This document shows positions 27,788 through 36,260 of a stretch of DNA of 64,000 nucleotides, one piece after another (position 1 is the first letter of the stretch; each line of letters begins with the position of its first letter). The stretch is from Mycolicibacterium rhodesiae JS60. GTDB lineage: Bacteria; Actinomycetota; Actinomycetes; Mycobacteriales; Mycobacteriaceae. The DNA lies in assembly GCA_000230935.2 (NCBI GenBank), contig AGIQ01000001.1, positions 744,001 to 808,000 of the forward strand, written 5' to 3'. A model generated the notes under the pieces. The model had not been told where the DNA came from and did not search any database. It saw only the letters and a program-made list of their open reading frames with translations. A program made the translations under genes and the position numbers.

Positions 27788-27836
27788 GATTTCGGCGCGC
27801 TTTCCGCCGCCCAGCGAACGAAAACGCGCCGAAATC
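27788..27836. repeat. Intergenic inverted repeat between aldehyde and alcohol dehydrogenase genes
   Basis: GATTTCGGCGCG (27788-27799) and CGCGCCGAAATC (27825-27836) are perfect 12-bp inverted repeats. A partial inner extension (TTTC/GAAA) brings the loop to about 15 bases. It may attenuate read-through between the two genes or be a dispersed palindromic element. It is distinct from the CGAGCAGAC family. Confidence 0.7.
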
Positions 27837-27865
27837 ACAACAACTCTCACGAAAGGAACACCATC

Positions 27866-28927
27866 ATGACCCAGACACTCGGGGCGCCCACCTCATCCAC
27901 GTCCACCGAAACCATGCGCGCTGCCGTCGTCACCGAATTCGGTGCGGCCCTGCACGTCACAGAGCTCGACCTGCCCACCCCCGGGCCCGGCGAAGCCCTG
28001 GTGAAGCTGGAGACCTCCGGGGTCTGCCACACCGATCTGCATGCCGCCCATGGGGATTGGCCAGTCAAACCGCAACCGCCGTTCATCCCGGGCCACGAGG
28101 GTTACGGCACTGTCGTCGCCCTCGGCGAGGGCGTCACCGACCTGAAGCTCGGCGACAAGGTCGGCAACGCCTGGCTGTGGTCGGCCTGCGGTAGCTGTGA
28201 ATACTGCCGCACCGGCTGGGAGACGTTGTGCGAGAGCCAGCAGAACGGCGGCTACAGCGTCAACGGCAGCTTCGGCACCTACATGCTGGTGAATGCGGCC
28301 TACGCCGCTCGGATTCCGGACGGCGTCGACCCACTCGAGGTCGCGCCGATCCTGTGCGCCGGAGTCACGGTCTACAAGGGCCTCAAGGTCACCGATACCC
28401 GGCCCGGCCAGTGGGTGGCGATCTCCGGTATCGGCGGCCTCGGCCACATCGCCGTGCAGTACGCCCGCGCGATGGGCCTGCGCGTGGTGGCCGTCGACAT
28501 CGACGACGCCAAACTCGCACTGGCTGCCCGGCTCGGCGCGGAGGTCACCGTCAACGCCAAGACCTCCGATGTCGTCGAGGAAGTGCAGAAGGCCACCGGC
28601 GGTGTGCACGGGGTGCTCGTGACCGCGGTGCACCCGCAGGCGTTCGGGCAGGCGATCGGTCTGACCCGCCGCGGCGGAACCATCGTGTTCAACGGCCTGC
28701 CACCCGGTGACTTCCCGGCACCTATCTTCGATATCGTGCTGAAGGGCTTGACGATTCGCGGTTCGATCGTCGGCACCCGCCAGGACATGGCCGAGGCGCT
28801 GGACTTCTACGCCCGCGGTCTGATCCATCCCACCGTGGCACCCGCCAAGCTCGACGACATCAACGAAGTGTTCGGCCGCATGGAGCGCGGTCAGATCGAC
28901 GGCCGCGTCGTGATCGACTACCGCTGA
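27866..28927 (+). CDS. Zinc-dependent alcohol dehydrogenase (AdhP type)
   Basis: A 353-residue medium-chain alcohol dehydrogenase. Catalytic zinc ligands are Cys54 (GVCHTDLH), His77 (PGHEGYG) and Cys164 (ILCAGVTVY). Structural zinc ligands are Cys108, 111, 114 and 122 (CGSCEYCRTGWETLC). The NAD-binding motif GIGGLGHIAVQ lies near 188-198, with Asp in VVAVDIDD favouring NAD over NADP. AGGAAC lies before the ATG. It follows the aldehyde dehydrogenase by 84 bp and probably feeds it. The stop overlaps the convergent acetyltransferase by 10 bp. Confidence 0.94.
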   Translation: MTQTLGAPTSSTSTETMRAAVVTEFGAALHVTELDLPTPGPGEALVKLETSGVCHTDLHAAHGDWPVKPQPPFIPGHEGYGTVVALGEGVTDLKLGDKVGNAWLWSACGSCEYCRTGWETLCESQQNGGYSVNGSFGTYMLVNAAYAARIPDGVDPLEVAPILCAGVTVYKGLKVTDTRPGQWVAISGIGGLGHIAVQYARAMGLRVVAVDIDDAKLALAARLGAEVTVNAKTSDVVEEVQKATGGVHGVLVTAVHPQAFGQAIGLTRRGGTIVFNGLPPGDFPAPIFDIVLKGLTIRGSIVGTRQDMAEALDFYARGLIHPTVAPAKLDDINEVFGRMERGQIDGRVVIDYR

Positions 28928-29577
28928 GTCCCCAGCACCTCGCGCACGGGCCCGATGCCGACCAGACGGATGTCGTCGCGTCGGATCGTGGCCCACCGCC
29001 CCGGCGTCATGGCGAATCCCACCATGGTGTCGGGGCGGTCGCGTCGGTTCTCGACCGTCCTCACCACCTCGATGTAGGGCAACGAGCGCGTCACCGCCAG
29101 CGACGCTGCGTTGTCATGCCAGGCCCGGGTGACAGCCCGGTCGGCGTCGAACCCCGCGAAGATCAGGTGCAGCGCGGCCTGGCGCAGCTCCCTGCCCAGG
29201 CCCCGGCCCTGGTGCGCGAGACCCAGCCACGACCCGGTGGTCAGACTCCGGTTCTGCGGAAACTGTTCGGCGTGAACCGAACACATGCCGACCACCGACT
29301 CGTCGACCAGGACGGCGAGGTCCAGATTCCAGCGCTCGACCGACGTCTCGGCACGGTTGCGCCAGTAGTACTGCAGACTGTTGCGCTCGAGGTCCGGCGA
29401 CGGCACATCCGTCCACGGTTCAGTGAACGGCATGGTCGCCGGATGGTGAATACCCCTGGCCGCCAACGTCGCCAGCTGTGCGCCCAGCCCGTCGCTGACA
29501 TAGCGCAGCACCACCCGCGGTGTCACCACCTGCAGGTCGAACAGCGGCCAGATATGCGCCATGCCCAATCGGAGCAC
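28918..29577 (-). CDS. GNAT-family N-acetyltransferase
   Basis: A 219-residue GNAT-fold protein. The acetyl-CoA pyrophosphate loop is seen as GLAHQGRGLGRELRQAAL, preceded by the central strand (SVVGMCSVHAEQ) and followed by the helix containing HDNAASLAVTRSLPY. It resembles RimJ/RimL-type acetyltransferases that modify proteins or small molecules; the substrate is unknown. The start may be 29577 or Met6 (29562). It points away from the thioesterase, with the second CGAGCAGAC hairpin between them. Confidence 0.82.
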   Translation of the reverse strand: MLRLGMAHIWPLFDLQVVTPRVVLRYVSDGLGAQLATLAARGIHHPATMPFTEPWTDVPSPDLERNSLQYYWRNRAETSVERWNLDLAVLVDESVVGMCSVHAEQFPQNRSLTTGSWLGLAHQGRGLGRELRQAALHLIFAGFDADRAVTRAWHDNAASLAVTRSLPYIEVVRTVENRRDRPDTMVGFAMTPGRWATIRRDDIRLVGIGPVREVLGTQR

Positions 29578-29605
29578 AGGCGGGGTCGACTCCGAAACTG
29601 AATTT

Positions 29606-29677
29606 CCTCCCGCGAGCAGACAAAAAATCGCACTTTTGGGGTACGAAAAGTGCGATTTTGTGTCTGCTCGCGGGAGG
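29606..29677. repeat. Palindromic repeat, CGAGCAGAC family, copy 2
   Basis: Arms 29606-29637 and 29646-29677 match at 31 of 32 positions around an 8-base loop (GGGGTACG). The core CGAGCAGACA ... ATCGCAC is nearly the same as in copy 1, and here the arms extend outward with CCTCCCG and inward with TTTT. It lies between two divergent genes, so it cannot simply be a terminator for converging transcripts. Confidence 0.88.
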
Positions 29678-30074
29678 TGTCAATCCGGTTGATGACCGCG
29701 GACCGCTGTGCGAACTGCTTGCCACGACCGTCGACCTGTTGGACGAACCCGTCCTGACCGTCGAACCTCAGCAGTGGATGGCCAACCCGCTCGGCGCCAT
29801 CCAGGGCGGGGTCATCGCCTCGCTCATCGGCCAGGCCTGCTCGCTCGCCGGCCAGGCCCACACCGGCCCGGGGGACCGCTACACCCTGGCTGACCTCAGT
29901 GTTTACTACTTCCGATCGCCCCCGGTCGACGGGCGGCCGCTCACCCTGGCCACCAGTACAGAACGTATGGGGCGCCGGATGGGAACCGTCGCGGCCACCA
30001 TGACCGACGCCGCCGGCACCGACTACGTCCGCGCCGTCGCCAACATCGCCTACGAGCGGGCACCGGCGTTTTGA
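29658..30074 (+). CDS. PaaI-like hotdog-fold thioesterase, start uncertain
   Basis: A hotdog-fold thioesterase hydrolysing acyl-CoA. The active-site helix signature is NPLGAIQGGVIASLIGQA (the family's NPxGxxHGG with Gln in place of His), followed by the strand LADLSVYYFRSPPVDG and a C-terminal strand. The start is unclear. There is no ATG before the one inside WMANPLG (29776), a TTG at 29658 lies within the palindromic repeat, and a GTG at 29520 lies inside the opposing acetyltransferase gene. The repeat may have displaced the original start. The fold call is firm; the N-terminus is not. Confidence 0.75.
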   Translation: MCLLAGGVNPVDDRGPLCELLATTVDLLDEPVLTVEPQQWMANPLGAIQGGVIASLIGQACSLAGQAHTGPGDRYTLADLSVYYFRSPPVDGRPLTLATSTERMGRRMGTVAATMTDAAGTDYVRAVANIAYERAPAF

Positions 30075-30254
30075 CCTGCCCGGATCGTCGCAGGTAAGCT
30101 GCCACGTTGGCGTGCGGTACGCCGCGGATTCGCATCGCGGGGTAAGCCGGGTTCTCGGGTCAGTGTTGGTCGCCGAGAAATCAACCCACCGTCGCGTCCC
30201 GACCGGCACCCGGGTCATACCGGGATCAACCCGAGAAGAGAAGAAGGTAGCGCT

Positions 30255-30694
30255 GTGTCTACGTACACGCCGAAGGCGGGTGACACCACACGTTCGTGGT
30301 ACGTCATCGATGCCACCGACGTGGTGCTCGGCCGGCTCGCCGTCGAAGCAGCGAAGTTGCTGCGCGGCAAGCACAAGCCGACATTCACGCCGAATGTCGA
30401 CGGCGGCGATTTCGTCATCGTCATCAACGCCGACAAGGTCGCCATCAGCGGCGACAAGCTCAACAAGAAGTTCCTCTACCGCCACTCGGGTTTCCCCGGT
30501 GGTCTGCGTGCCCGCGCGCTCGGCAACGAGCTGGCCAAGCATGCCGATCGTGTCGTCGAGAACGCCATCGTCGGGATGCTGCCGCACAACAAGCTGAGCC
30601 GTCAGGTGCAGAAGAAGCTCAAGGTCTACGCAGGCCCGGATCATCCGCATGCCGCGCAGCAGCCGATTCCGTTCGAGATCAAGCAGGTGGCTCA

Positions 30695-30698
<4 letters not shown>
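30255..30698 (+). CDS. rplM: 50S ribosomal protein L13
   Basis: A 147-residue L13 of the large ribosomal subunit. Diagnostic segments are [38 protein letters not shown] and [20 protein letters not shown] start with AAGAAGG upstream. The 180-bp leader between the thioesterase and rplM contains a small stem (CCCGG 30209-30213 with CCGGG 30220-30224), which might take part in autoregulation; that is unproven. It is coupled to rpsI by a GTGA overlap, the usual L13-S9 operon. Confidence 0.97.
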
Positions 30699-31222
<524 letters not shown>

Positions 31223-31250
31223 CCTGCCGCGCACGCATACGCAACGGTTC

Positions 31251-31287
31251 GCCGGGTGTCGTCCAGTTTCGGCTGGAGGCGCCCGGC
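31251..31287 (+). terminator. Hairpin terminator after rplM-rpsI
   Basis: GCCGGG (31251-31256) with CCCGGC (31282-31287), and inner CCAG/CTGG (31263-31266, 31273-31276), form a long stem 28 bp past the rpsI stop, followed by GTTTCGTATT. Confidence 0.65.
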
Positions 31288-31530
31288 GTTTCGTATTGTG
31301 GCTCGTCTCACCCGGTGTACAGCCTGGTAGCGCCCGTTTTCTCGATGAGTTGGCGGGTTTCGGTTTGAGTCCGGTGCCGTTCGGCAACGCTTCGTGGAGC
31401 CGGCGGCGACGTCGGCTGCCCGAGGTAGGAGGCGGGATCCTTTGGGGGGTCGGTGTCCTTTGCTTCGGGGCTGTGAGGCGTAGTTCCCGCAGCTCTGACT
31501 CCCTGCCAACCACAGGAAGGAATAGAGCAC
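31288..31530 (+). other. Non-coding stretch with a decayed tRNA-like sequence
   Basis: No convincing gene lies between the rpsI terminator and the next small secreted protein. AGCCTGGTAGCGC (31321-31333) resembles a tRNA D-loop and TTTGAGTCC (31364-31372) a T-loop, at nearly the right distance. The acceptor and anticodon stems do not pair, so this is at most a tRNA relic. The 3' part holds the ribosome-binding site (AGGAAGG, about 31515) of the next gene. Confidence 0.4.
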
Positions 31531-31989
31531 ATGAACACGATGACGAAGATGGCCGCAGGTACGGTTCTCGGCGGATCGCTGCTCGTCGCGGGTGGTTTTG
31601 GCCTCGCAACCGCGGCTCCGGAGGCTCCGCAGCCGCCGCAGGCACCTCAGCCGGTGAGCGGGGAGAGCCTGAACATCGGCCTCACCGTCGACGGTCAGCA
31701 GCTCGGCACCATTCAGAATGTGTCGCTGAGCAGCGCGCAGACCCTGGCGACGGGCGTGTGCCCGAGCGACGACCTGTCGTCCAAGCTGCCGCAGCTGGCC
31801 AGCGGCCAGATCGACAGTGTCCCGGTGTGCGCAAGCGGCACCACCGGCGTGAGCTACACGTTCACCCAGGCCGGACCCGGTAACGCGGAGCTGGCACCGG
31901 GCCAGACGCAAGGCCACGGCGCCTCGGGAATCGGCTCGACCGCGACGTCCACGGCGCCTGCGGAGGCGCCGATGACCGGTAGCCGGTAA
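31531..31989 (+). CDS. Small secreted protein of unknown function
   Basis: A 152-residue exported protein. A signal peptide (about 1-29, ending ATAAPE) is followed by a Pro/Gln-rich linker (PEAPQPPQAPQP), then a compact domain with two Cys (GVCPSDD; PVCASG) that may form a disulfide, and a Thr/Ala/Gly-rich tail. I recognise no family. It lies between rpsI and glmM, which are adjacent in M. tuberculosis, and is closed by its own terminator. Clear AGGAAGG ribosome-binding site before the ATG. Confidence 0.8.
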   Translation: MNTMTKMAAGTVLGGSLLVAGGFGLATAAPEAPQPPQAPQPVSGESLNIGLTVDGQQLGTIQNVSLSSAQTLATGVCPSDDLSSKLPQLASGQIDSVPVCASGTTGVSYTFTQAGPGNAELAPGQTQGHGASGIGSTATSTAPAEAPMTGSR

Positions 31990-32006
31990 CCGCCGGCAGC
32001 ATGCAT

Positions 32007-32035
32007 TGCCCCGCACCTACACCTGGTGCGGGGCA
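32007..32035 (+). terminator. Hairpin terminator after small secreted gene
   Basis: TGCCCCGCACC (32007-32017) pairs perfectly with GGTGCGGGGCA (32025-32035) around a 7-base loop, followed by GTGTTTGCC. It separates the small secreted gene from glmM. Confidence 0.75.
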
Positions 32036-32140
32036 GTGTTTGCCTTCCAGGCGTCTCGGCGACGTGTCGGTTTGGCAGCGACACGGCGATTAACCTCATC
32101 GGTTGTGTCTTGAGCCGGTAGTTATGAGAGGTTTGTCGCC

Positions 32141-33478
32141 ATGGGTCGACTGTTCGGGACCGATGGTGTCCGAGGCGTCGCCAACCGAGAACTGACCGCT
32201 GAGCTGGGTCTGGCGCTGGGGTCGGCGGCTGCACGCCGGCTGGCTGTGACGACGACCTCGGGGCGAAGGGTGGCGGTCATCGGCCGTGATCCACGCGCCA
32301 GCGGCGAGATGCTCGAGGCGGCGGTGATCGCCGGCGTCACCAGTGAAGGCGTGGATGCCCTTCGGGTGGGGGTATTGCCCACCCCGGCGGTGGCCCATCT
32401 GACGGCCGCTTACGGTGCCGACTTCGGCGTGATGATCTCCGCCTCCCACAACCCGATGCCCGATAACGGCATCAAGATCTTCGGCCCCGGTGGGCACAAG
32501 CTCGACGACGACACCGAGGACCGCATCGAAGAACTCGTGGCCGAAGGACCCGGTCTGCGTCCGGTCGGTGCCGGGATCGGCCGCGTCGTCGACGCCAGTG
32601 ACGCTTTGGAGCGCTACCTGCACCACGTCCGTGCCGCGGCCCCGGTCCGGCTCGACGGTCTGACGGTCGTCGTCGATTGCGCCCACGGTGCCGCGTTCCA
32701 GGCCGCGCCGCGCGCCTATCACGCGGCGGGCGCGCGGGTCATCGCGATCAACGCCGAACCCAACGGCCTGAACATCAACGACGGCTGCGGTTCGACGCAT
32801 CTGGAGCAGGTGCAGGCCGCAGTGCTCGCTCACCGCGCAGACCTCGGCCTGGCGCACGACGGCGATGCCGACCGCTGCCTGGCGGTGGATGCCACCGGCC
32901 GGGTGATCGACGGCGACGCCATCATGGTGATCCTGGCACTTGCGATGCGCGACGCCGGAGAGCTGGCGTCGGAGACTCTGGTGGCCACCGTCATGAGCAA
33001 CCTCGGTCTGCACATCGCGATGCGTGAGGCCGGAATTGCCGTGCGCACCACCGGCGTTGGTGACCGCTATGTCCTGGAGGAGCTGCGCGCAGGCGACTAC
33101 ACGCTGGGCGGCGAACAGTCCGGTCACATCGTGATGCCCGCGCTGGGCACCACCGGTGACGGCATCGCGACCGGCCTGCGGTTGATGGCGCGGATGGCGC
33201 AGACCGGATTGTCGCTGGCCGAGTTGGCCGCGCCGATGCAGACCATGCCGCAGGTCCTCATCAACGTGGAGGTCGCCGACAAGGCGACCGTCGCCGAGGC
33301 ACCGGCCGTGCAGAGCGCGGTGCGTGAGGCCGAGGCCGAGCTCGGGGATACCGGGCGAATTCTGTTGCGCCCGTCGGGAACCGAGCAGATGGTTCGCGTC
33401 ATGGTGGAAGCTGCCGACGAGGACACCGCCCGGCAGCTGGCGATCCGCATCGCGAAATCGGTCAGCGCCGAGGGCTGA
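32141..33478 (+). CDS. glmM: Phosphoglucosamine mutase
   Basis: GlmM interconverts glucosamine-6-phosphate and glucosamine-1-phosphate, the second step to UDP-GlcNAc. The 445-residue protein has the phosphoserine loop SASHNP (Ser102), the magnesium loop DGDADRC, the sugar-binding loop GGEQSGH and the phosphate-binding loop [14 protein letters not shown], so all four active-site segments are intact. ATG follows GAGAGG-type sequence upstream. The first step, glmS, is 3.7 kb downstream on the same strand. Confidence 0.97.
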   Translation: MGRLFGTDGVRGVANRELTAELGLALGSAAARRLAVTTTSGRRVAVIGRDPRASGEMLEAAVIAGVTSEGVDALRVGVLPTPAVAHLTAAYGADFGVMISASHNPMPDNGIKIFGPGGHKLDDDTEDRIEELVAEGPGLRPVGAGIGRVVDASDALERYLHHVRAAAPVRLDGLTVVVDCAHGAAFQAAPRAYHAAGARVIAINAEPNGLNINDGCGSTHLEQVQAAVLAHRADLGLAHDGDADRCLAVDATGRVIDGDAIMVILALAMRDAGELASETLVATVMSNLGLHIAMREAGIAVRTTGVGDRYVLEELRAGDYTLGGEQSGHIVMPALGTTGDGIATGLRLMARMAQTGLSLAELAAPMQTMPQVLINVEVADKATVAEAPAVQSAVREAEAELGDTGRILLRPSGTEQMVRVMVEAADEDTARQLAIRIAKSVSAEG

Positions 33479-33527
33479 TTTCAGAAATCCCGGAACCATC
33501 CACCGTGTTGGTGCGTCATACCCGGGT

Positions 33528-33806
33528 ATGGGCAACACACGGGTGGACACCGCGGCAGTGCGCGCCGCCGCGCAACGCTTCGACACCGCCGCTGACGCAC
33601 TCGGCGGGTCGCTGAGCCGATTTCAGTTCGACGGGAGCGTGGCCGGCCGGGTGCACGCTGCGCACGGCGATGCGTTGCGCTCGGCATTGGACCGCCTCGC
33701 GACAGCGGTGGCCCAATGGTCGCGCGGCGCCGAGGAAGTGGCCGCCGGCCTGCGAGTCGCCGCCGATCGTTACGGTGACGCCGAGCTGCGTGCGGCGGTG
33801 CGATGA
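33528..33806 (+). CDS. EspC-like type VII secretion target, Rv3440c-like
   Basis: A 92-residue helical protein (VDTAAVRAAAQRFDTAADAL ... VAAGLRVAADRYGDAE) with the layout of the ESX EspC-like/WXG100-like family. Met start at 33528, shortly after glmM. It overlaps the next gene by ATGA, and the pair matches Rv3440c-Rv3439c in position. The two probably form a heterodimer exported by a type VII system; ESX-4 is the nearest. No function has been shown that I know of. Confidence 0.78.
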   Translation: MGNTRVDTAAVRAAAQRFDTAADALGGSLSRFQFDGSVAGRVHAAHGDALRSALDRLATAVAQWSRGAEEVAAGLRVAADRYGDAELRAAVR

Positions 33807-35092
33807 CGGTGGACGTCGCCGCCCGGCTGGCGGAGGGCCGGCCGTCGGCGTCCGATACGCAGGCCTACGTGTCGGCCTGTCATGCCGTCGGCTACCAGCA
33901 CCCGGACCTGACCGCGCACGGGTCGCAGGTTGTCGAATGGTATTGCAGCGAAGATGGTTTGGATCTGCGCGCACTGGACGCCGACTGCACCGCGTTGCGT
34001 GCGGCGGCAGCCACCGCCGACGAGGCGGCGCGCCTCGAGCGTGACGGGCAGGCCACGCTGTCGGCGGCGTGGCAGGGCGAGTCGGGTTCGGTGGCAGCCG
34101 ATTTCCTCGACCGGCATTGTGCTACCGGCGCGGCGGTGGCCCGCGCGCTGCATGCGGCTGTCGCGGCTTGCGAGACATTGCGGGACGTACTGGGCCGGCT
34201 GGTCGATGAAAAGGTCAGCGCGGCAATGTCAATCGACGAACGCCGCGCTGGTGAGCGCCCGGCCTGGCTGGCGGCCGCGGCCACCGTGACAAGCGGGGGA
34301 GCGGCACGCGACGAGGCGGTTGAGGTGGTCACTGCGCAGATCACTCCGTATGTCGACGCCGACATCCGTACCGAATGGGTGGCCGCGATGCGCTCGGCGA
34401 CGGCGTCGGTGACGGCCGCCTACGAAGACGCGATTCGGCAGTTGAGCGCCTCTCCGGCAGTGCATTTCGAGGTTCCGGGACAGTTCGGGCCGCCGATTCC
34501 AGTGCCCGCTGCGGTACCGGCCGCTGCGGCGCCTGCCGCGGTGGCGACGGCGCCCGCCGCGGCGATTCCTACCCCGTCGGCGACGTTGCCGCCGCCGGTT
34601 GCCGAGCCCCTGCCGGCGACCGCACCCGAGCCACCGCCACCGTCAATCGACACCGGGACAGCCCAACCGGTTCCGCCGGCGCCGCCGCCCGCGGAACCGC
34701 CGGCAGGCATGGCGGCCATGCCCGACGCCGCCGGAGGGCTGTCCGGCCTGGTGGGCCAGATCGCCGACGTGCTCGGCGGTCTGTTCGACGGGCTGCCGGA
34801 CACCGCTGCCAACGATGACGTGCCCGGGTTCGACGACCCGGTGGAGCAAGACGACGACACGCCTGACGATGACGTCGTCGATCCCGACACCGATGTGCCC
34901 GAAGAAATTCCGGTCACCGAGGAAGCGGCTGCCGAGGAACCGCAGCCGGTCGAAGAGCCGCCACTCGCCGCTACCGCGCCACCACCTCCGGAACCGGAAC
35001 CGGAACCGCTGGCGGCCGAGCAACCCGAGCAGCCCGACGAGCAGACACCGTGTGAGATCGCCGCCGACGAACTAGCGCAGGTCGGCCAGTGA
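33803..35092 (+). CDS. Ala/Pro-rich WXG-like protein with acidic tail, Rv3439c-like
   Basis: A 429-residue protein. The N-terminal 230 residues are helical with a WQG turn (LSAAWQGESGSVAADFLDRH), like long WXG100-domain substrates. Residues about 230-310 are Ala/Pro-rich, then a Gly-rich stretch with GLVGQIADVLGGLFDGLPD, then a very acidic Asp/Glu/Pro tail (DDPVEQDDDTPDDDVVDPD). It has no signal peptide, consistent with type VII export. It is coupled to the EspC-like gene by ATGA. A toxin domain is not visible, so a structural or scaffold role is possible. Confidence 0.78.
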   Translation: MTVDVAARLAEGRPSASDTQAYVSACHAVGYQHPDLTAHGSQVVEWYCSEDGLDLRALDADCTALRAAAATADEAARLERDGQATLSAAWQGESGSVAADFLDRHCATGAAVARALHAAVAACETLRDVLGRLVDEKVSAAMSIDERRAGERPAWLAAAATVTSGGAARDEAVEVVTAQITPYVDADIRTEWVAAMRSATASVTAAYEDAIRQLSASPAVHFEVPGQFGPPIPVPAAVPAAAAPAAVATAPAAAIPTPSATLPPPVAEPLPATAPEPPPPSIDTGTAQPVPPAPPPAEPPAGMAAMPDAAGGLSGLVGQIADVLGGLFDGLPDTAANDDVPGFDDPVEQDDDTPDDDVVDPDTDVPEEIPVTEEAAAEEPQPVEEPPLAATAPPPPEPEPEPLAAEQPEQPDEQTPCEIAADELAQVGQ

Positions 35093-35176
35093 CCGCCGAG
35101 CGTCCCGTCGTGCCGGCGGCCCAGCGTCGGTTGCTGCGCCCGGCCGACGAACAGCGGGCCGCGCGCCCACCGGTGA

Positions 35177-36217
35177 TCAGGGCAGCAGCTGCTGCAATTC
35201 CTCGACCCACCTGATGTATTCGCGCGCGTCGGTGGTGGTAGGGGTGGCCAGCAGAGTGGTCACCCCGGCCTGTGCAAAAGCGGCGATGCGTTCCTTGACG
35301 AACCCCCGCGGGCCGATGAGGTTCACCTGGCGCACCAGCTCGTCGGGCACCGCGGCGATCGCCTCGGCCTTGCGCCCGGACAGGAACAGGTCCTGGATGT
35401 GGTCGGCCACTTCGCCGTAGCCGTACCGGGTGGCCAGCTTGTGGTAGAAGTTCTGGCCCCGTGCGCCCATACCGCCGATGTAGAGCGCCAGATGCGGTTT
35501 GGCCCATTCGAGTCGTTCCTCGACGTCGTCGCCGATGGCCAGCGATACCCCGACCATCACGTCGAGTTCGCCAAGTAGACTGTCGCGCTTGGCTTTTCCG
35601 GCCCGCAGTGCGTCACCCCAGACATCGTCGGCCTTCTCGGGGTAGAAGAACACCGGCTGCCAGCCCTCGGCGATCTCGGCCGTCAACTCCACGTTCTTGG
35701 GTCCCAGTGCGGCGATGGTGATCGGAATTCGCTCGCGCACCGGATGATTGATGATCTGCAATGGCTTACCCAAGCCGGTGCCCCGGTCGGCCGGCAGCGG
35801 GATCTGATAGCTACGGCCCTGATGTTGCACGCGCTCGCGGCGCCAGACCTGGCGGCAGATGTCGACGACCTCGCGGGTGCGGCCGAGTGGGGCGTCGAAC
35901 GGCACCCCGTGAAAGCCCTCGACCACCTGCGGGCCGGACGTGCCGATGCCGAGCCGGAAGCGGCCGTCGGACACGAAGTCCAGACCGGCGGCCGTCATCG
36001 CCAGCAGCGACGGGGTGCGGGTGTAGATGGGGAAGACGCCCGAGCCCAGCTCGATGGTCGAGGTCTTGGCCGCCAGATAGCCCAGCTGGCTGACGGCGTC
36101 GTAGGAGTAGGCCTCGGCGACCAGGGCGATGTCCACCCCGGCCTTCTCCAACACCACGATGTGCTCGACGGCCTCGCGGAAGCCGCCCGAATAGTCCAGA
36201 AAGATCCCGGTACGCAT
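35177..36217 (-). CDS. LLM-class (F420-dependent) oxidoreductase
   Basis: A 346-residue luciferase-like monooxygenase-fold protein of the F420-dependent group (GVDIALVAEAYSYDAVSQLGYLAAKT; GLDFVSDGRFRLGIGTSGPQVVEGFHG; PITIAALGPKNVELTAEIAEGW). These enzymes use reduced F420 for redox on varied substrates, abundantly in mycobacteria. The Met start at 36217 is 15 bp from a near-perfect palindrome likely to be an operator. No partner gene is adjacent. Its substrate is unknown. Confidence 0.88.
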   Translation of the reverse strand: MRTGIFLDYSGGFREAVEHIVVLEKAGVDIALVAEAYSYDAVSQLGYLAAKTSTIELGSGVFPIYTRTPSLLAMTAAGLDFVSDGRFRLGIGTSGPQVVEGFHGVPFDAPLGRTREVVDICRQVWRRERVQHQGRSYQIPLPADRGTGLGKPLQIINHPVRERIPITIAALGPKNVELTAEIAEGWQPVFFYPEKADDVWGDALRAGKAKRDSLLGELDVMVGVSLAIGDDVEERLEWAKPHLALYIGGMGARGQNFYHKLATRYGYGEVADHIQDLFLSGRKAEAIAAVPDELVRQVNLIGPRGFVKERIAAFAQAGVTTLLATPTTTDAREYIRWVEELQQLLP

Positions 36218-36232
36218 CCGAAAGGTATATCA

Positions 36233-36248
36233 CCAACCAGTTGGTTGG
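36233..36248. promoter_or_regulatory. Palindromic operator candidate upstream of LLM gene
   Basis: CCAACCA and TGGTTGG (36233-36239, 36242-36248) form a perfect inverted repeat separated by GT, 15 bp upstream of the LLM start and in the gap to the hydrolase-like gene. The form is typical of TetR-family operators. The regulator is not encoded in this window. Confidence 0.5.
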
Positions 36249-36260
36249 GTGACATCGGCT

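Noticed and set aside
31311..31385. Functional tRNA gene
   Set aside because: D- and T-loop look-alikes only; acceptor and anticodon stems do not pair and U33 is missing.
35089..35214. A 41-codon frame starting GTGA at the end of the WXG-like gene
   Set aside because: It runs into the 3' end of the convergent LLM gene, is low-complexity Arg/Ala-rich, and has no known relative.
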